64,000 nucleotides of DNA from Montifringilla adamsi (lineage: Eukaryota; Chordata; Aves; Passeriformes; Passeridae), in contig JAGGNK010003113.1 in the NCBI GenBank assembly GCA_017590115.1, forward strand, positions 546,209 through 610,208, given 5' to 3'. This document shows positions 1 to 10,120 of the stretch, one piece after another (the first letter of the stretch is position 1; each line of letters begins with the position of its first letter). A model generated the notes under the pieces. That model did not search any database, was not told the DNA's origin, and saw only the letters and a program-made list of their open reading frames with translations. Position numbers and translations under genes: made by a program.

Positions 1-2094
1 GTCCTCAGAGGTTGAAGGAAAAGGCAAGGAGAAAAATGTTCCCCTCTTCTTTGTATTTTTTTCAGTCTTTTGTATCCTGTTTATGCCACTAACAAATTAA
101 ATTTTCAGGAGCTGGAATAAAGACAAAGCCTGAGCTGTTTAAAATGGGTTGTGGGCAGCTCCCGCTCAAAGCAAACAGAGAAGGTTCATCACCCCAAAAA
201 GTACCAAATTGCAGGAGTGGGGAGAAAAGGGGATTACAGTGGGACAGCAGAGATGAAGCAGTGATGGAGAGGGTGCCAGTTAGGTGCCCTGAGCCTCATG
301 CCCACTTTGAGCATCCGTGCTGCTGCAGTTGGAGGAGGGATACAGGGGCATGGTCTCCGACTGGTCCCCAGCACCATGGCCGGGCACAAAGCCGTGGCAG
401 CAGGATCTGGCTCAAGGAAAGAATTCTTCACTTGGGAATTTGAGCAAAAAAGATTAAATGAAGTTAAAAAATGCATGTCACACTATGAAAGAAGAAAAAA
501 ACATTTCCAAATATCCCCAGCCTCCTCTGCACCCGCACACACTCCAGGCGCTCTCAGCTGCCACCTCTCCTTCCCACGGCATTTTGTGGGTTCATGGCTC
601 CCCACCACAGGGGAGAGCTATGTCTCAGCTCTGAGGCAACCACAACACGGAGAGACATCATGACCTGGTGCCCTCATCTCTTTCCATTCATTCCCACTCT
701 CCCCTGGCTGTCTGGGAGGCTCCCAACAGAACCATCATTGCCATCATTGCAGTAGGGAGGTTCCAGCACCTTCCTGCAGGCACAGAGTCCCTCCTGCTGA
801 GGTCCCAGCCCTGGCCTAGGGGTGCTCTGGGGTGCAAAGGGTGATTCCAGTCCCAAGGGAACTGGTGCTTCTCAGAGTTCCCCAGAGACAGGGAATAAAC
901 CTGCATCAGTTCTTTGCTGGAGGGGAGATATCTCTGTGCAGGAACAGGAGTCCTGCGAGGATCACAGTGGTGCTTCCCATGGATGGGGGTTTCCAGGGTC
1001 CTGGCATAGCAGTGCTTCCCACTGTGAGCCTGGAGCAGGGCTGCTTCCAGGCATCAGCACTGAGGAGAAATCCCATCATACTGTGATGTGTGGCATGGCC
1101 TCCCCAGGTGGAAAATGCCTCCTCCCTTAGGAAAAGGGGATAATTAAAGGCTACTGATGTTTTGAGCTGTTTAACAATGCTGGTTTGTTAATTCAGGCCC
1201 TCCTGGAAGACCACACAACAATCCCTGTGCTCCCACACTCTCCCAGCCAGCCTGACAGAAGCAGGGCCAGCAATGGTTCCATCAGCCAAACCAGTTCTGG
1301 CTCCAGTGCTCCCAGTTCCAGTGGAGCCACTGGGAGGGGGATGTCTGTCTATCCCCACATGGGGATGAGACCCAGCTCTGCTGACAATGGCAGGGCTGGG
1401 AGCACCTGTGTTTGCAGCAAGTTTGGATTGTCCCTGTCCTTGGCCATCCCAATGGCATCTCACTGAGCCTCAACCAAACAACTGGAGATCACTGAGACCA
1501 CAAGCAAACAGCATTTGATTAGATTACTCTTTTTTTGTACTTTTTTTTTTTCTCCTGAAAAAACAAAGAGAAGAGGAGAATTCATATTTCCTGTTCATGT
1601 GAAAGGAATTTGCCAGCATGTGGCAGGGAAACCAATGCTGGTGGCCTGGAGAAGTCACCACCTCGTGACTCTAGGAGCAAAGACGAGCCAGGAGGTGGCT
1701 GGCATGGAGGCTCCACACCCAGACACCTGCACAGGGGCACAGGACAGAGCAGGGAGCTCTTGCCAAGGCTGCAGCTCCCTAAACCTGGGTGCTGGGACGA
1801 GGCAGGGTGGCGTGGCTAGGCCAGGCTCAAGCCCCAGTGCTGCCAGGGTCTGAATGTCTCAGCAAAGCAGCAGCGGCGCCCAGCCAAGGCTTCAGGAAAG
1901 AATTTCAGAAAGTGCTTGGTGTGGCCTCTCTTTTCCCAGATCAAAAACTGGGATCTGCTCAGCAATCCTCCTCCATCATTTTGCCAAGTTGCCTGGAGGG
2001 GTCAGAGGAGCAGAGTGAGGCTGATCTGAGAAGGCCTTGGCACCCTGGGGTTAGGGAGAGGATCTGCATGGGCAGAGGGACCATCAGGTTGGGA

Positions 2095-2240
2095 CTTGCA
2101 TCCCTGCATCCCCACAACCCTGAATCTCTGCATCCCTTCACCTCTGGGTCCCTGCAAGTCTGCTTCCCCCAAATCCCCACACTCCTGCATCCACACATCC
2201 CTCTATTCCCATATCCCTGCATCCCTGCCTCCCCACAGCC
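2095..2240. repeat. Degenerate CATCCCTG-type simple repeat
   Basis: About 145 bases of irregular repeats of a C-rich octamer-like unit (variants of CATCCCTG and CATCCCCA). It is decayed and non-coding. Confidence 0.6.
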
Positions 2241-2324
2241 CTGGAAGGCTGTTCTGTTCCCAGCTCATTCAAACATCCTGTCACTCTTCCCAGACAGTCG
2301 GTGCTGCTGGTTGTCTGGCACATC

Positions 2325-2527
2325 CTACTGCACTGGACAACTCTGCAGCCCTGGCATCTTGCTCTCGATCGAAGTTACGCATTCACTGAATTCTTCCGTT
2401 TCCATATTAATAATGGATAAATCCTGTTGCATAATTGTTTTCCACATCATCTCTCTTTCCTGGTGCTGAGAGGCATCAACCACCCCACAGATCCCTGCAT
2501 AGCTGTGGTACGGGTTGGGCACCCTGG
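2325..2527 (-). other. Candidate terminal coding exon, unknown gene
   Basis: On the minus strand a pyrimidine tract ending in AG (just above 2527) precedes an open frame of about 67 codons that ends with TAG at 2325-2327. The frame is charged and protein-like, with segments such as REMMWKTIMQQD and EEFSECVTSIES. The DNA is more AT-rich than its flanks. I do not recognise the protein and find no partner exons, so this may be a real last exon, an old pseudogene fragment, or chance. Confidence 0.2.
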
Positions 2528-2564
2528 CTGCAAAGGGCAGTCCTTGTTCCTGGTCCCTTGAGGC

Positions 2565-2685
2565 TGGAGATGCTGCTGGCTTTGAGTTTCCCAGTCCCTG
2601 GATGTGTTCGAGGCCAGGCAGAATGGTCTGGTGGAAGGTGTTCTTGCCCATGACAACAGAGTTGGAACTGGATGATTCTACCATT
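2565..2685 (+). mobile_element. CR1 LINE 3' fragment (degraded)
   Basis: The stretch contains the order typical of a CR1 3' end: 'gatgtgttcgaggccaggc', then 'tctggtggaaggtgttc', 'cccatg', 'gagttggaactggatgatt'. It is short and diverged. Confidence 0.65.
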
Positions 2686-3695
2686 CCCAAAGCCTCCAGC
2701 CCCCTCCTCAGGGCTGCTGAAGCCCCAGGAGCCCTCAAAACACTGGGGGGTCTCAGCCAGACCTTCACCAGACACCAGCACAGCCCCTGTACCCTCCACC
2801 AAGCACCCCTCGGGCAGGCTGCAAAGGGGAAATGATGTTGGAGAGAGGCAGGATGCAGCATGTCAGGGGTCCTGTGCCAGGCAGGGACATGGACCAAGGT
2901 GCAAAATCCCCTGGAGGACTGGCAGCAGGATGCAGTACCATCTCCATCCCTGGAATGGGCCCTCCTGCTGGTTCTGGGGACAAGAGCGGCTGCGGGCGAA
3001 GGGAGCAGCAGTGTCAGTGCACGGCCAGTTCCCAATTTGCACCAGCCTAGAACAATGACAATGACAATGGTAGAAATAAAGAGATGAAAAATGTGTCTGT
3101 GATTTGAAGAAGCTGGAAACATCCAGCATAGATGACAGAGGGCGGGAGGGTGGCTCCTGACTGGCCATTGCCCCGGCAGCGAAAGGGGTCCCTAATGCCT
3201 CCAAGCTGTGCAGCCCTTCATGGGGAACAGCCTGGCTTTCCACAGTCACAGCCTGGGAATAATTCAAAGATTTTCTTGTCGGGAATTTCTTGCTGGGAGT
3301 GGCTGTGGGCTTTTATGTCTGCACCGAATGACTGCAAGGGGTTGGAAAGGCAGGCAGGGGCTCAGTGGAGCCCCACAGCCTTGTGCAAAGCATCCGTGTC
3401 CTGCTCCCATATGGAGAGCAAAGGAAAGGGAAAGGCTGAGTGGTGGCAAAAACCACAACCATCCAGGCCTCAGCAAATGGCAGGTCCCACTCTGGCACCC
3501 GTTTTGGGGCAGTGGCCACATCTCTCCCAGTCTGGTTTTCCATCCAGGATGAAGTGGGAGCAGGAGGGGGAATCAGAGCCAGACCATTCCCGGTGCCTGC
3601 CATGACAGAAGTGGCAGCAGCTGCTCCCAGCACTAGCCCACAGCTCATCCCCTTCTTGGGCTCTTCTCCTTTCCTCCCTGGAATTTTGCCCTCCT

Positions 3696-3697
<2 letters not shown>

Positions 3698-3726
<29 letters not shown>

Positions 3727-3869
3727 CTTTTTTTTTTTCTTTTTTTTTTTTTTTTGTAACATAAAATTTTTCATAGCCTTTTAAACACTGTTTTTTTTTT
3801 TTTTTCTTTTTCTTTTTCTTTTTTTTTTTTTTTTGTAACATAAAATTTTTCATAGCCTTTTAAACACTG
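3698..3869. repeat. Tandem duplication of poly-T plus a 35-base AT-rich unit
   Basis: Two long T-rich runs (3698-3755 and 3791-3834), each followed by the same 35-base sequence, at 3756-3790 and 3835-3869 (repeat offset 79). The first run is almost pure T; the second has CT interruptions. On the minus strand this reads as an A-tailed 3' end repeated twice, as expected from slippage or duplication at a retroposed poly(A) tail. Confidence 0.85.
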
Positions 3870-4225
3870 TAAAATTTAATACAAAGGAAATTAAAAAACC
3901 CAGAGGAACTATTCTCAATATAATTTCACAATCTGCACACATCCCTCAGCAAATTGAATTTGTAGAAATAAAGAACAAAATATGACAATAAAGGGCTTCT
4001 AAACAAATCCTAATGTGTCACATATGGAAGTACAAATGCCAGCCTGTGTGCAGGCACTTGGCGGAGGTGGGTGGCATGTGAGTCTGGGGGGCACAGCTCT
4101 GCCACCCCCCAACACTGCTGGGAGTCCCTGCACTCCTGCGGGCAGCTTGAAGGAGCCAGGCGGGTTTTGCTGCCCCAAACTTCACATTATGAACCCTGAC
4201 TGAGCGTGTCTTTCTTGCATCCCAG

Positions 4226-4360
4226 CAGCTCCAGCTCTGGTGGCAATGTTGACAGCATGTCCTGCTTCATCAGCCTGGATCCTGACCAGTTTGTGGCAGT
4301 TAATGGGGAAAGCTTCAAAGGATCTGAGGATCTGAATCAGCTCTGCCAGGGTCCCACAGG
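4226..4360 (+). other. Candidate internal exon, unknown gene
   Basis: A good acceptor tract (about 4206-4225) and a GTGAGC donor (from 4361) bound 135 bases that are open in one plus-strand frame (segments SGGNVDSMSCF and SLDPDQFVAVNGES). The minus strand is also open here, in a frame that looks no less protein-like, so even the strand is uncertain. No family is recognised. Confidence 0.2.
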
Positions 4361-5999
4361 GTGAGCTGGGAACCTCCTGCCTCACAGCAATGCCCACAGC
4401 ATGGCTTCTCCACGGCCACTCAGCATCCTGGGGTCTTGGTGGTGGGGGGACAGGGGGGTTACTGCACCCCCATCCTCACACCCCATCCCACACACATGCC
4501 CAACACCATCCACTCCCAAAAAGCATATCCTTCCCAGATGTTCCTTGTCCAGCTGTGGCCCTGCTTCTCCCCCTTGTTTTTTCCTCTTCTATTAATAAAC
4601 CTGGCACCTGAAGAGGAATTTTCCCTGTAAACACCCAGCCTCACACTTTAGTGACTTTTGTTCTGTGTTTTAATTAACGAACTGGAAAAAATGTCAATTG
4701 TTACCCACCACGGGCACGTGTGTCCTGCACGCTGCCAGAGATGTGTCCTCCCTGCCCTGTCCCATGCTGTGGTCACAGGGCAGAGCCACTCTGCCCTTTA
4801 CCAGAGGAAAAATAGGGGATATCTTGAGGGTTGTACCCAAATTGCTATTCCACTGCTGCACCCACACACGGCACTGCTCCAGGGGGATCCAGGTGCTCTC
4901 CCTTGCCCAGATGCCCCATCCCAGATGGTCAGCGCTGCTGGTTTGCCATAGTGCAGCCCAGCCCACCATGACTGGACCCCTTGCACCCCCTCACCATCCC
5001 CAGCCCCAGTGGGCAGCATTTTGGACCAGTTTCATCAAGGAATATTCCCCACCAGCCGGGAAGCCAATATTCCCCGAGAACATTGCCTCATCCCAGCCGT
5101 GCGTGCCTGGGATGGGGAGAAACGCTGGGGAGCTGCAAAAGACATCCAAAAATTAATGTACTGTCTGCAGCAGCGCTGGGGCTGCAGCCCGGGGGAAGCG
5201 CCCACCGTGTGGCATGGAAGGAACTGCAAAGGAAAGGGTCTTGTGAAGATAGCGGGAGCTGTGTGGCAGGAGCGGGCTTTGCTCTGCAGCCTTCCAACAG
5301 CTCCAGGATAAGCTTGGGATGGGACTGGCTCTTCCCCCATACGCAATGCCACCTCCTGCTCGCCCCTACAGAGGGAAGGTGCTGCCAGCCCTGGAATGCC
5401 ACAGTGGTGTCCCCACATCCACGCACCCCCACCTTTGGTGCTCTCTGCAGCCACCGTGACCTCGGACATCTCCCTCCATACTCGGGGCAGGGAGCAGCGC
5501 TGCATCCCGGCTTTGCTGCTGGGGCTCAGGCAGTGAGCAGAGGCCAAGCCCGTGTGGGCAGTGCAGACAGGCAGCCCGTGGGCAGGGCGCTGCCCGTCTG
5601 GGGCTGGGACACCCCGGCAGCCAGCTTGGGACACCCCGGCAGCCAGCTGCTCCTGCTTTGATGTGGAGTCCCTCAGGCTCCGCACAATGCAGACTGGGGC
5701 GGGATGAAGCAAGGGTGATTGATTGTCTTGTTTTGTTCCTCCAAGGCTGTCCCGGACCGTTCGGATTCACAGCTGAGATTCCCCAAGAGCAGGGGCTGGC
5801 AGTGTCCACCCAGGCTGCAGGGATGGGGCTGATGGGGTGCAGGCTCTGGTGGTCTGGTGGTCTGAACCCTCTGTGCCTCAGTTTCCCCATCATCACTGCC
5901 CCCTTGGAAGCTCTTAGTGTCTCTGGATGAAATACATCTCCTGAAACCATCCTCCATTACTCTCAGGTGCGCTGGGCATCCCAGAAATTCAGGTCAACA

Positions 6000-6330
6000 A
6001 AGGGAGCATAGGAGCCCTACCAAGGGTAAAGCTCATTAGGATTTGAGCGTGTTGACCTCCGAAAAATGGAGTTTAGCTCCATCCAGTTGATGAGTCATGA
6101 CTCTGTTTGTGCGATGCACTCCCTGCAAGCAAGGTTTCTACCGCAGAACTAACAGGCTTTTCTGGGAAGCACAGGGGTTCTGGGTTTCCTAATTATTTTC
6201 AAACCCTACTGGCAGCCTCTCTCTGACAGGGATCACGCCTGCTCAAAGCGCAGCACTCAGGCGTGTTTAAAGTCCTGAAGCACTAACTGACTTTAGCTCG
6301 GCCTCGCTGCTGAGCGCCGGCTCTCGCAGC
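6000..6330. promoter_or_regulatory. Candidate conserved non-coding element with an AP-1-like site
   Basis: A low-repeat, AT-balanced stretch unlike its GC-rich flanks. It holds a TGAGTCA core at about 6091-6097 within 'gatgagtcatgac', which matches the AP-1/MAF half-site pattern, and an AATTATT motif near 6190. No open frame explains it. The regulatory role is inferred from composition and motif only. Confidence 0.3.
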
Positions 6331-6411
6331 CCCAGTCCCTCCTCCTGCCCGAGCCTGCCTGCATGTGGTTTGCATTTCTTCCCCGGAGAAAAAATCCCTT
6401 TCTCCTGCCTC

Positions 6412-6599
6412 AGTGTCATCTTTCCCTGGAATTGAATTTAGGGGAAATGAAGGGGAGGCCAAATTTTCATGGAGTGACTACCTCCCCTCTGAAGGCAATG
6501 ATGGCAGTGAGGGGGAAAGCCCATTCCAGGAACCCCTGCCCCGGTCCACATCCCTCGGCACTGGTGATTTCAGTCAAAGTCAGGTGGCTCCTTCTGAGC
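6412..6599 (+). other. Candidate internal exon, unknown gene
   Basis: A pyrimidine-rich acceptor (ending AG at 6410-6411) and a GTAAGC donor (from 6600) bound 188 bases that stay open in one plus-strand frame. The frame reads as acidic and Ser/Pro-rich, with segments GIEFRGNEGEAKFSWSDYL and DFSQSQVAPSEP. I do not recognise the gene. With the 4226-4360 segment it could be part of an unannotated plus-strand transcript, but no start or end exon was found. Confidence 0.2.
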
Positions 6600-8764
6600 C
6601 AGTAAGCCCTGAGGCACTGAGCAGATTGTGGAGGAGCTACTCCAGTGCTGCTGACTTCTCCCTGCTATGCAGCAGGGGATCCCATCTTTCTCACTGTGTG
6701 CTAGGAAACTGCTGCCTGCATGGAGCACGACGGATTCTGGTAGAAAACATGGCAGTGCCATCCATCACCAGGCCCTGCTCACCCTGGGTGATGCATGGGG
6801 GGCTTTCCCATCCATGGGAGAGGAGCAGCAGCAAGCTGACCCCGAGGGAATCAGCAGCCTGCAACACCTGAACATCAGCCAGGGATTATCCACAGCCCCT
6901 CTCTGCCTTCTCCTGTGAGACTCTGGGTCATACCCAGCATGCACAGCACAGCACAGGGGTGAGCCAGCTGCCCTGGCCGTGCTGGCTGCCATTCCCAGCA
7001 CAGAGGGCTCATGGGCTGCCAGCGGGGCGGGCGGTTGGGAAATCTGTTTCCTCTTCTGCTCGTTACGACACCACAGTGGGCGCATGCAATGGGAGCAGTG
7101 AGGCAGTGGGAAAGTATGAAGGTCAGGGGAGACTGCGGTTTGCGCACATCATCAGGGTGACCCCGGCTGATGTAGCCTTTTACCTGCTCCAAGCACCGCC
7201 ATCCGGCTGGGATAGCTCCAGCCACTGCCTCCCCTGGGACATCACCCCTACCCATGATCTGTCAGGGAGCAGATCTCCACACATCATGTTTCTGGGTGCA
7301 AGAGGGAGGAAAACGTCCAAGGGCAGTTTCCTTGGTGCAAGAGCTGGGCGTGAATCGTCATGAACACGTGCGAGGCAACGGGGCACTGGCTGCTCTGAGG
7401 GTTTCACTCAGTTCTCACAGCATCGCTCCTGCTCCCAGCTAGGCTCCAGCAGTCACAAAAAGGACACGGCTGCTCTGAAAATGGCACCAGCCACCCTGAC
7501 ACACTGGCCTTGCAGCACAACTCTGCCAGCTCTGCAATCCTCATCACCTCCTTAGTGACTTGGCTGTTGATTCCAGCTGGGGCCGGGCTCTCTGTACCTC
7601 CCATGCAGTTTGCAGACTCCTAACTCATTCAGGGGGCTGCTTTCATGTGGCCAGTGGTTTTCATCATCATTCAGCCATGGAGTGAGTGAAGTACAGGAGC
7701 AGAGGAAGGAGACAACGGGGAGTCGGCAATGTGGGCCAGCATGGCACCGTGGGTGCTGGAATAATGGCTTTGATGTAGTGGCAGTCAGCCCCAGGGCCAT
7801 GGGCTCAGGTATGGCAGGGCCCTGGATCCCAGGAGGGTCCTGTGGTGAGGGAATGCATGGAGGCATCCTGCCTTCCTCACTGCTGTGCCCATGGAGAGGC
7901 TGATCAGGCCAAGGGAGACTTGGCACCAAAAGTCACTTTCCGAAAGTGTCCAGGTCAGCTGACATATCACAGTCTGGGAAAATAAATCAAGGATGAACAT
8001 GGAGGTGAGGCCACAGGAGGACAAGCTGAGGACTGGATAGGAGCAGGTAGTGAGGGGTGAGAGGGTGGGGAGCGGATGGTGGTGAACAGCAATGGCAGAA
8101 ATTTGGATGGGAAATGGAAAACTCGGCAAGCACTCAGCAGAGCTTTGGTGTGATCCTGCTGAGACACCGACAGCTCCTGAGGCCACCAATCCTAAATACG
8201 CTGTGCACCTGCACCTGTAGGAACCTGTGCTCTGCAGGAACCCAGGGGGAATCCAACAGCAGCAGTGAGATACAGCATTCCAGATCAGGTTTCTGCAGGA
8301 AGACTTCAAACTCTGTCACAGAACTGGGCATTTAAATGGAGTCACTGGTAGCTCCTGGCCCACCCAGGGCCGGGCTGTGCTGGGAAAGTGAAATGTGGAT
8401 GTCATCAAAGCCTGAAACCGCGGCTGCTGCCCAGGAGTGAGCCGAGCCACGGGGTGGAAATGCTGCTGCTGTTCTGAATCACATCTGAGTGATGGAGAAG
8501 CCCCGGCTGAGGCATTTCCTGCTGTTCCCAACTCATCTCTATTCGATGCCTCTCTCACTGAGCTCCTGTGCTGAAATCCTGGCCCTGTGGAAAATCCACA
8601 GCAGCTTTCCTGATGAGTCCAGCTGTCTTCCCTGAAAAAAGGAGTGGCAAAGTACGGCAGGAGGTGTGCTGTCTCCTGGTAGTGATTCCCATGGGACCTG
8701 CCGGGTTGTGGTCGGTTGTTCAGCCTCAGTGACTTCTTGAGAGGGAAATGGAAAGAGGGAGCAG

Positions 8765-8830
8765 CGCGAGTTAATTAATTGACGCATAATGAAGTCAAGA
8801 TGAGCATCCCCCAAGGACCTGAAGCTCAGA
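8765..8830. promoter_or_regulatory. Candidate conserved AT-rich island
   Basis: Contains 'ttaattaattgacgcataat', a homeodomain-like TTAATTAATT followed by a TGACGCA ATF/CRE-like core, inside otherwise GC-rich DNA. The evidence is motif resemblance only. Confidence 0.25.
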
Positions 8831-9216
8831 TTAGGAAAGCAGCAGATGATGGTGCTCCCTGGCTTTGTCCCGAGCCCCAGCCTTCTGCCAGCCACACTGA
8901 GGACACTGGCTCTGGCCCAGAGGCAAGGAAAAAAAGCCCCTGAATGCCTTTCATTGGCAACTTCAATAGAATTTAGGTGTTATAAGCACACAACCCAGAC
9001 AAGGAGTCATGGAAGGGATGAAATAAACCTATCGATGGCTGTTTGATGCTTTGATCCCTTTGGTGTCAGCATGAAGGCTTGCTATGGCAGCACAAGCAGA
9101 CCCTGCATGGACTCAAAATGCTTTTCTGATGACAAGAAAGAGCCAGGAGCAGGGAAGGAGGCTCAGAGTGACTAACCTGGAGGTTGCTGGATGGTGCTGG
9201 GCAGACACCCTTTACA

Positions 9217-9638
9217 GGATCATGGAATCCTTTAGGTTAGAAAAGCCCACTTAGATCACTGAGTCCAACTATTGCCCCAGCACAACCAAACCCACCACTA
9301 ACCTTTCTGGCAAAGAAATTTTCCTTAACATCCAAAGTAAACCCCCGCTGGTACAACGTGAGCCCGTTTCCTCTTGTAGTGCCCCTGTTCCCTGGGAGCA
9401 GAGCCTGACCCCCACCTGGCGGCACCCTCCTGTCAGGGATCTGTAGAGAGAAGGTCGCCCCCTGAGCCTCCCCTTCTCCAGGTTAAGTTCCCCCAGCTCC
9501 CCATCTGCTCCTGATGCTCCAGCCCCTTCCCCAGCTCCATTCCTTTCTCTGCTTCAGCCCCTCAATGTCCTTCTTGTTATGGGGGCGCGAAACCGACCCC
9601 AGAACTCGAAAAGCCTCAGCACTGCCGGGCACAACAAA
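9217..9638 (-). mobile_element. CR1 LINE 3' fragment
   Basis: The antisense CR1 3' end starts near 9217 ('tcatggaatcctttaggtta') and continues through 'cactgagtccaactattgcc', 'tccttaacatccaaagtaaa', 'gggatctgtagagagaagg' and 'ctcaatgtccttcttgt' to about 9638. It is moderately diverged. Its far end runs to within about 110 bases of the PSMF1 start codon, so it forms part of the promoter-proximal DNA of that gene. Confidence 0.85.
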
Positions 9639-10120
9639 ACACGCAGCAGCCCGGCGGCCTCAGGAGGCGGCTCGGGCCCCGCGCAGCGGACGGGGGCCCT
9701 CTAGCGAGGGGCGGTGCGGTGCCGGCTCCGCCCCGGCCCGCAGCAGCCATGGCCGGCTTGGAGCCGCTGTACGCCTGGGCAAGGCCCGCCATCTCCCGTC
9801 CGCAGGACGCTCTGGTCTGCGGCATCCACTGGGAGCTGATTCGGCACGGCTACCGCTGCCTGGGTACCGGCGACCAGGTACGGGCCGAGCCGCGCTGCGC
9901 CGCCGCAGAGGCCTGCTAGGCCGCGGTGAAGCCTCGGCCTTTCCTAGCGCCGCTCGCCGGCGTCGTGCGGTCGAGCCGGGCGACCGCTGCCTGGGCCAGG
10001 GGAACTGGGCGGCGCCGGCGGTGTTGGGGGCACCTGGGCCGGTGCGGAGGCCGAGGGCCTCAGTACTGCTGTGGGGGGCTGCGGGGCTGGGGGTGTCCCG
10101 GTGTTGGGGAGTCCCAGTGC
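9590..10120 (+). promoter_or_regulatory. CpG island promoter of PSMF1
   Basis: Dense CpG with no TATA box, surrounding the first coding exon of PSMF1 (ATG at 9749) and extending into intron 1. This fits a broadly expressed, TATA-less housekeeping promoter. The transcription start cannot be placed exactly but should lie between about 9640 and 9745. The 5' edge overlaps the CR1 element. Confidence 0.75.

Larger units (their letters stand above)
1..9216. other. Intergenic region upstream of PSMF1, no recognised gene
   Basis: No protein family is recognisable here on either strand. In the human block RSPO4 lies on this side of PSMF1, but I find no cysteine-rich furin-like exon resembling it. The stretch holds a degenerate CATCCCTG-like repeat (about 2095-2240), a CR1 3' fragment (2565-2685), a poly-T duplication (3698-3869), candidate conserved islands (6000-6330 and 8765-8830), and three exon-like segments listed separately. 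AATAAA hexamers near 115, 3076, 3967 and 4594 could mark transcript ends but have no assigned gene. Confidence 0.6.

Noticed and set aside
3470..3853. Lysine-rich minus-strand frames
   Set aside because: They are read-through of the poly-T tract and not proteins.
6412..6599. Possible MBT-repeat similarity (FSWSDYL)
   Set aside because: Only the first few residues resemble an MBT motif; the following positions do not, and no MBT gene is expected here.
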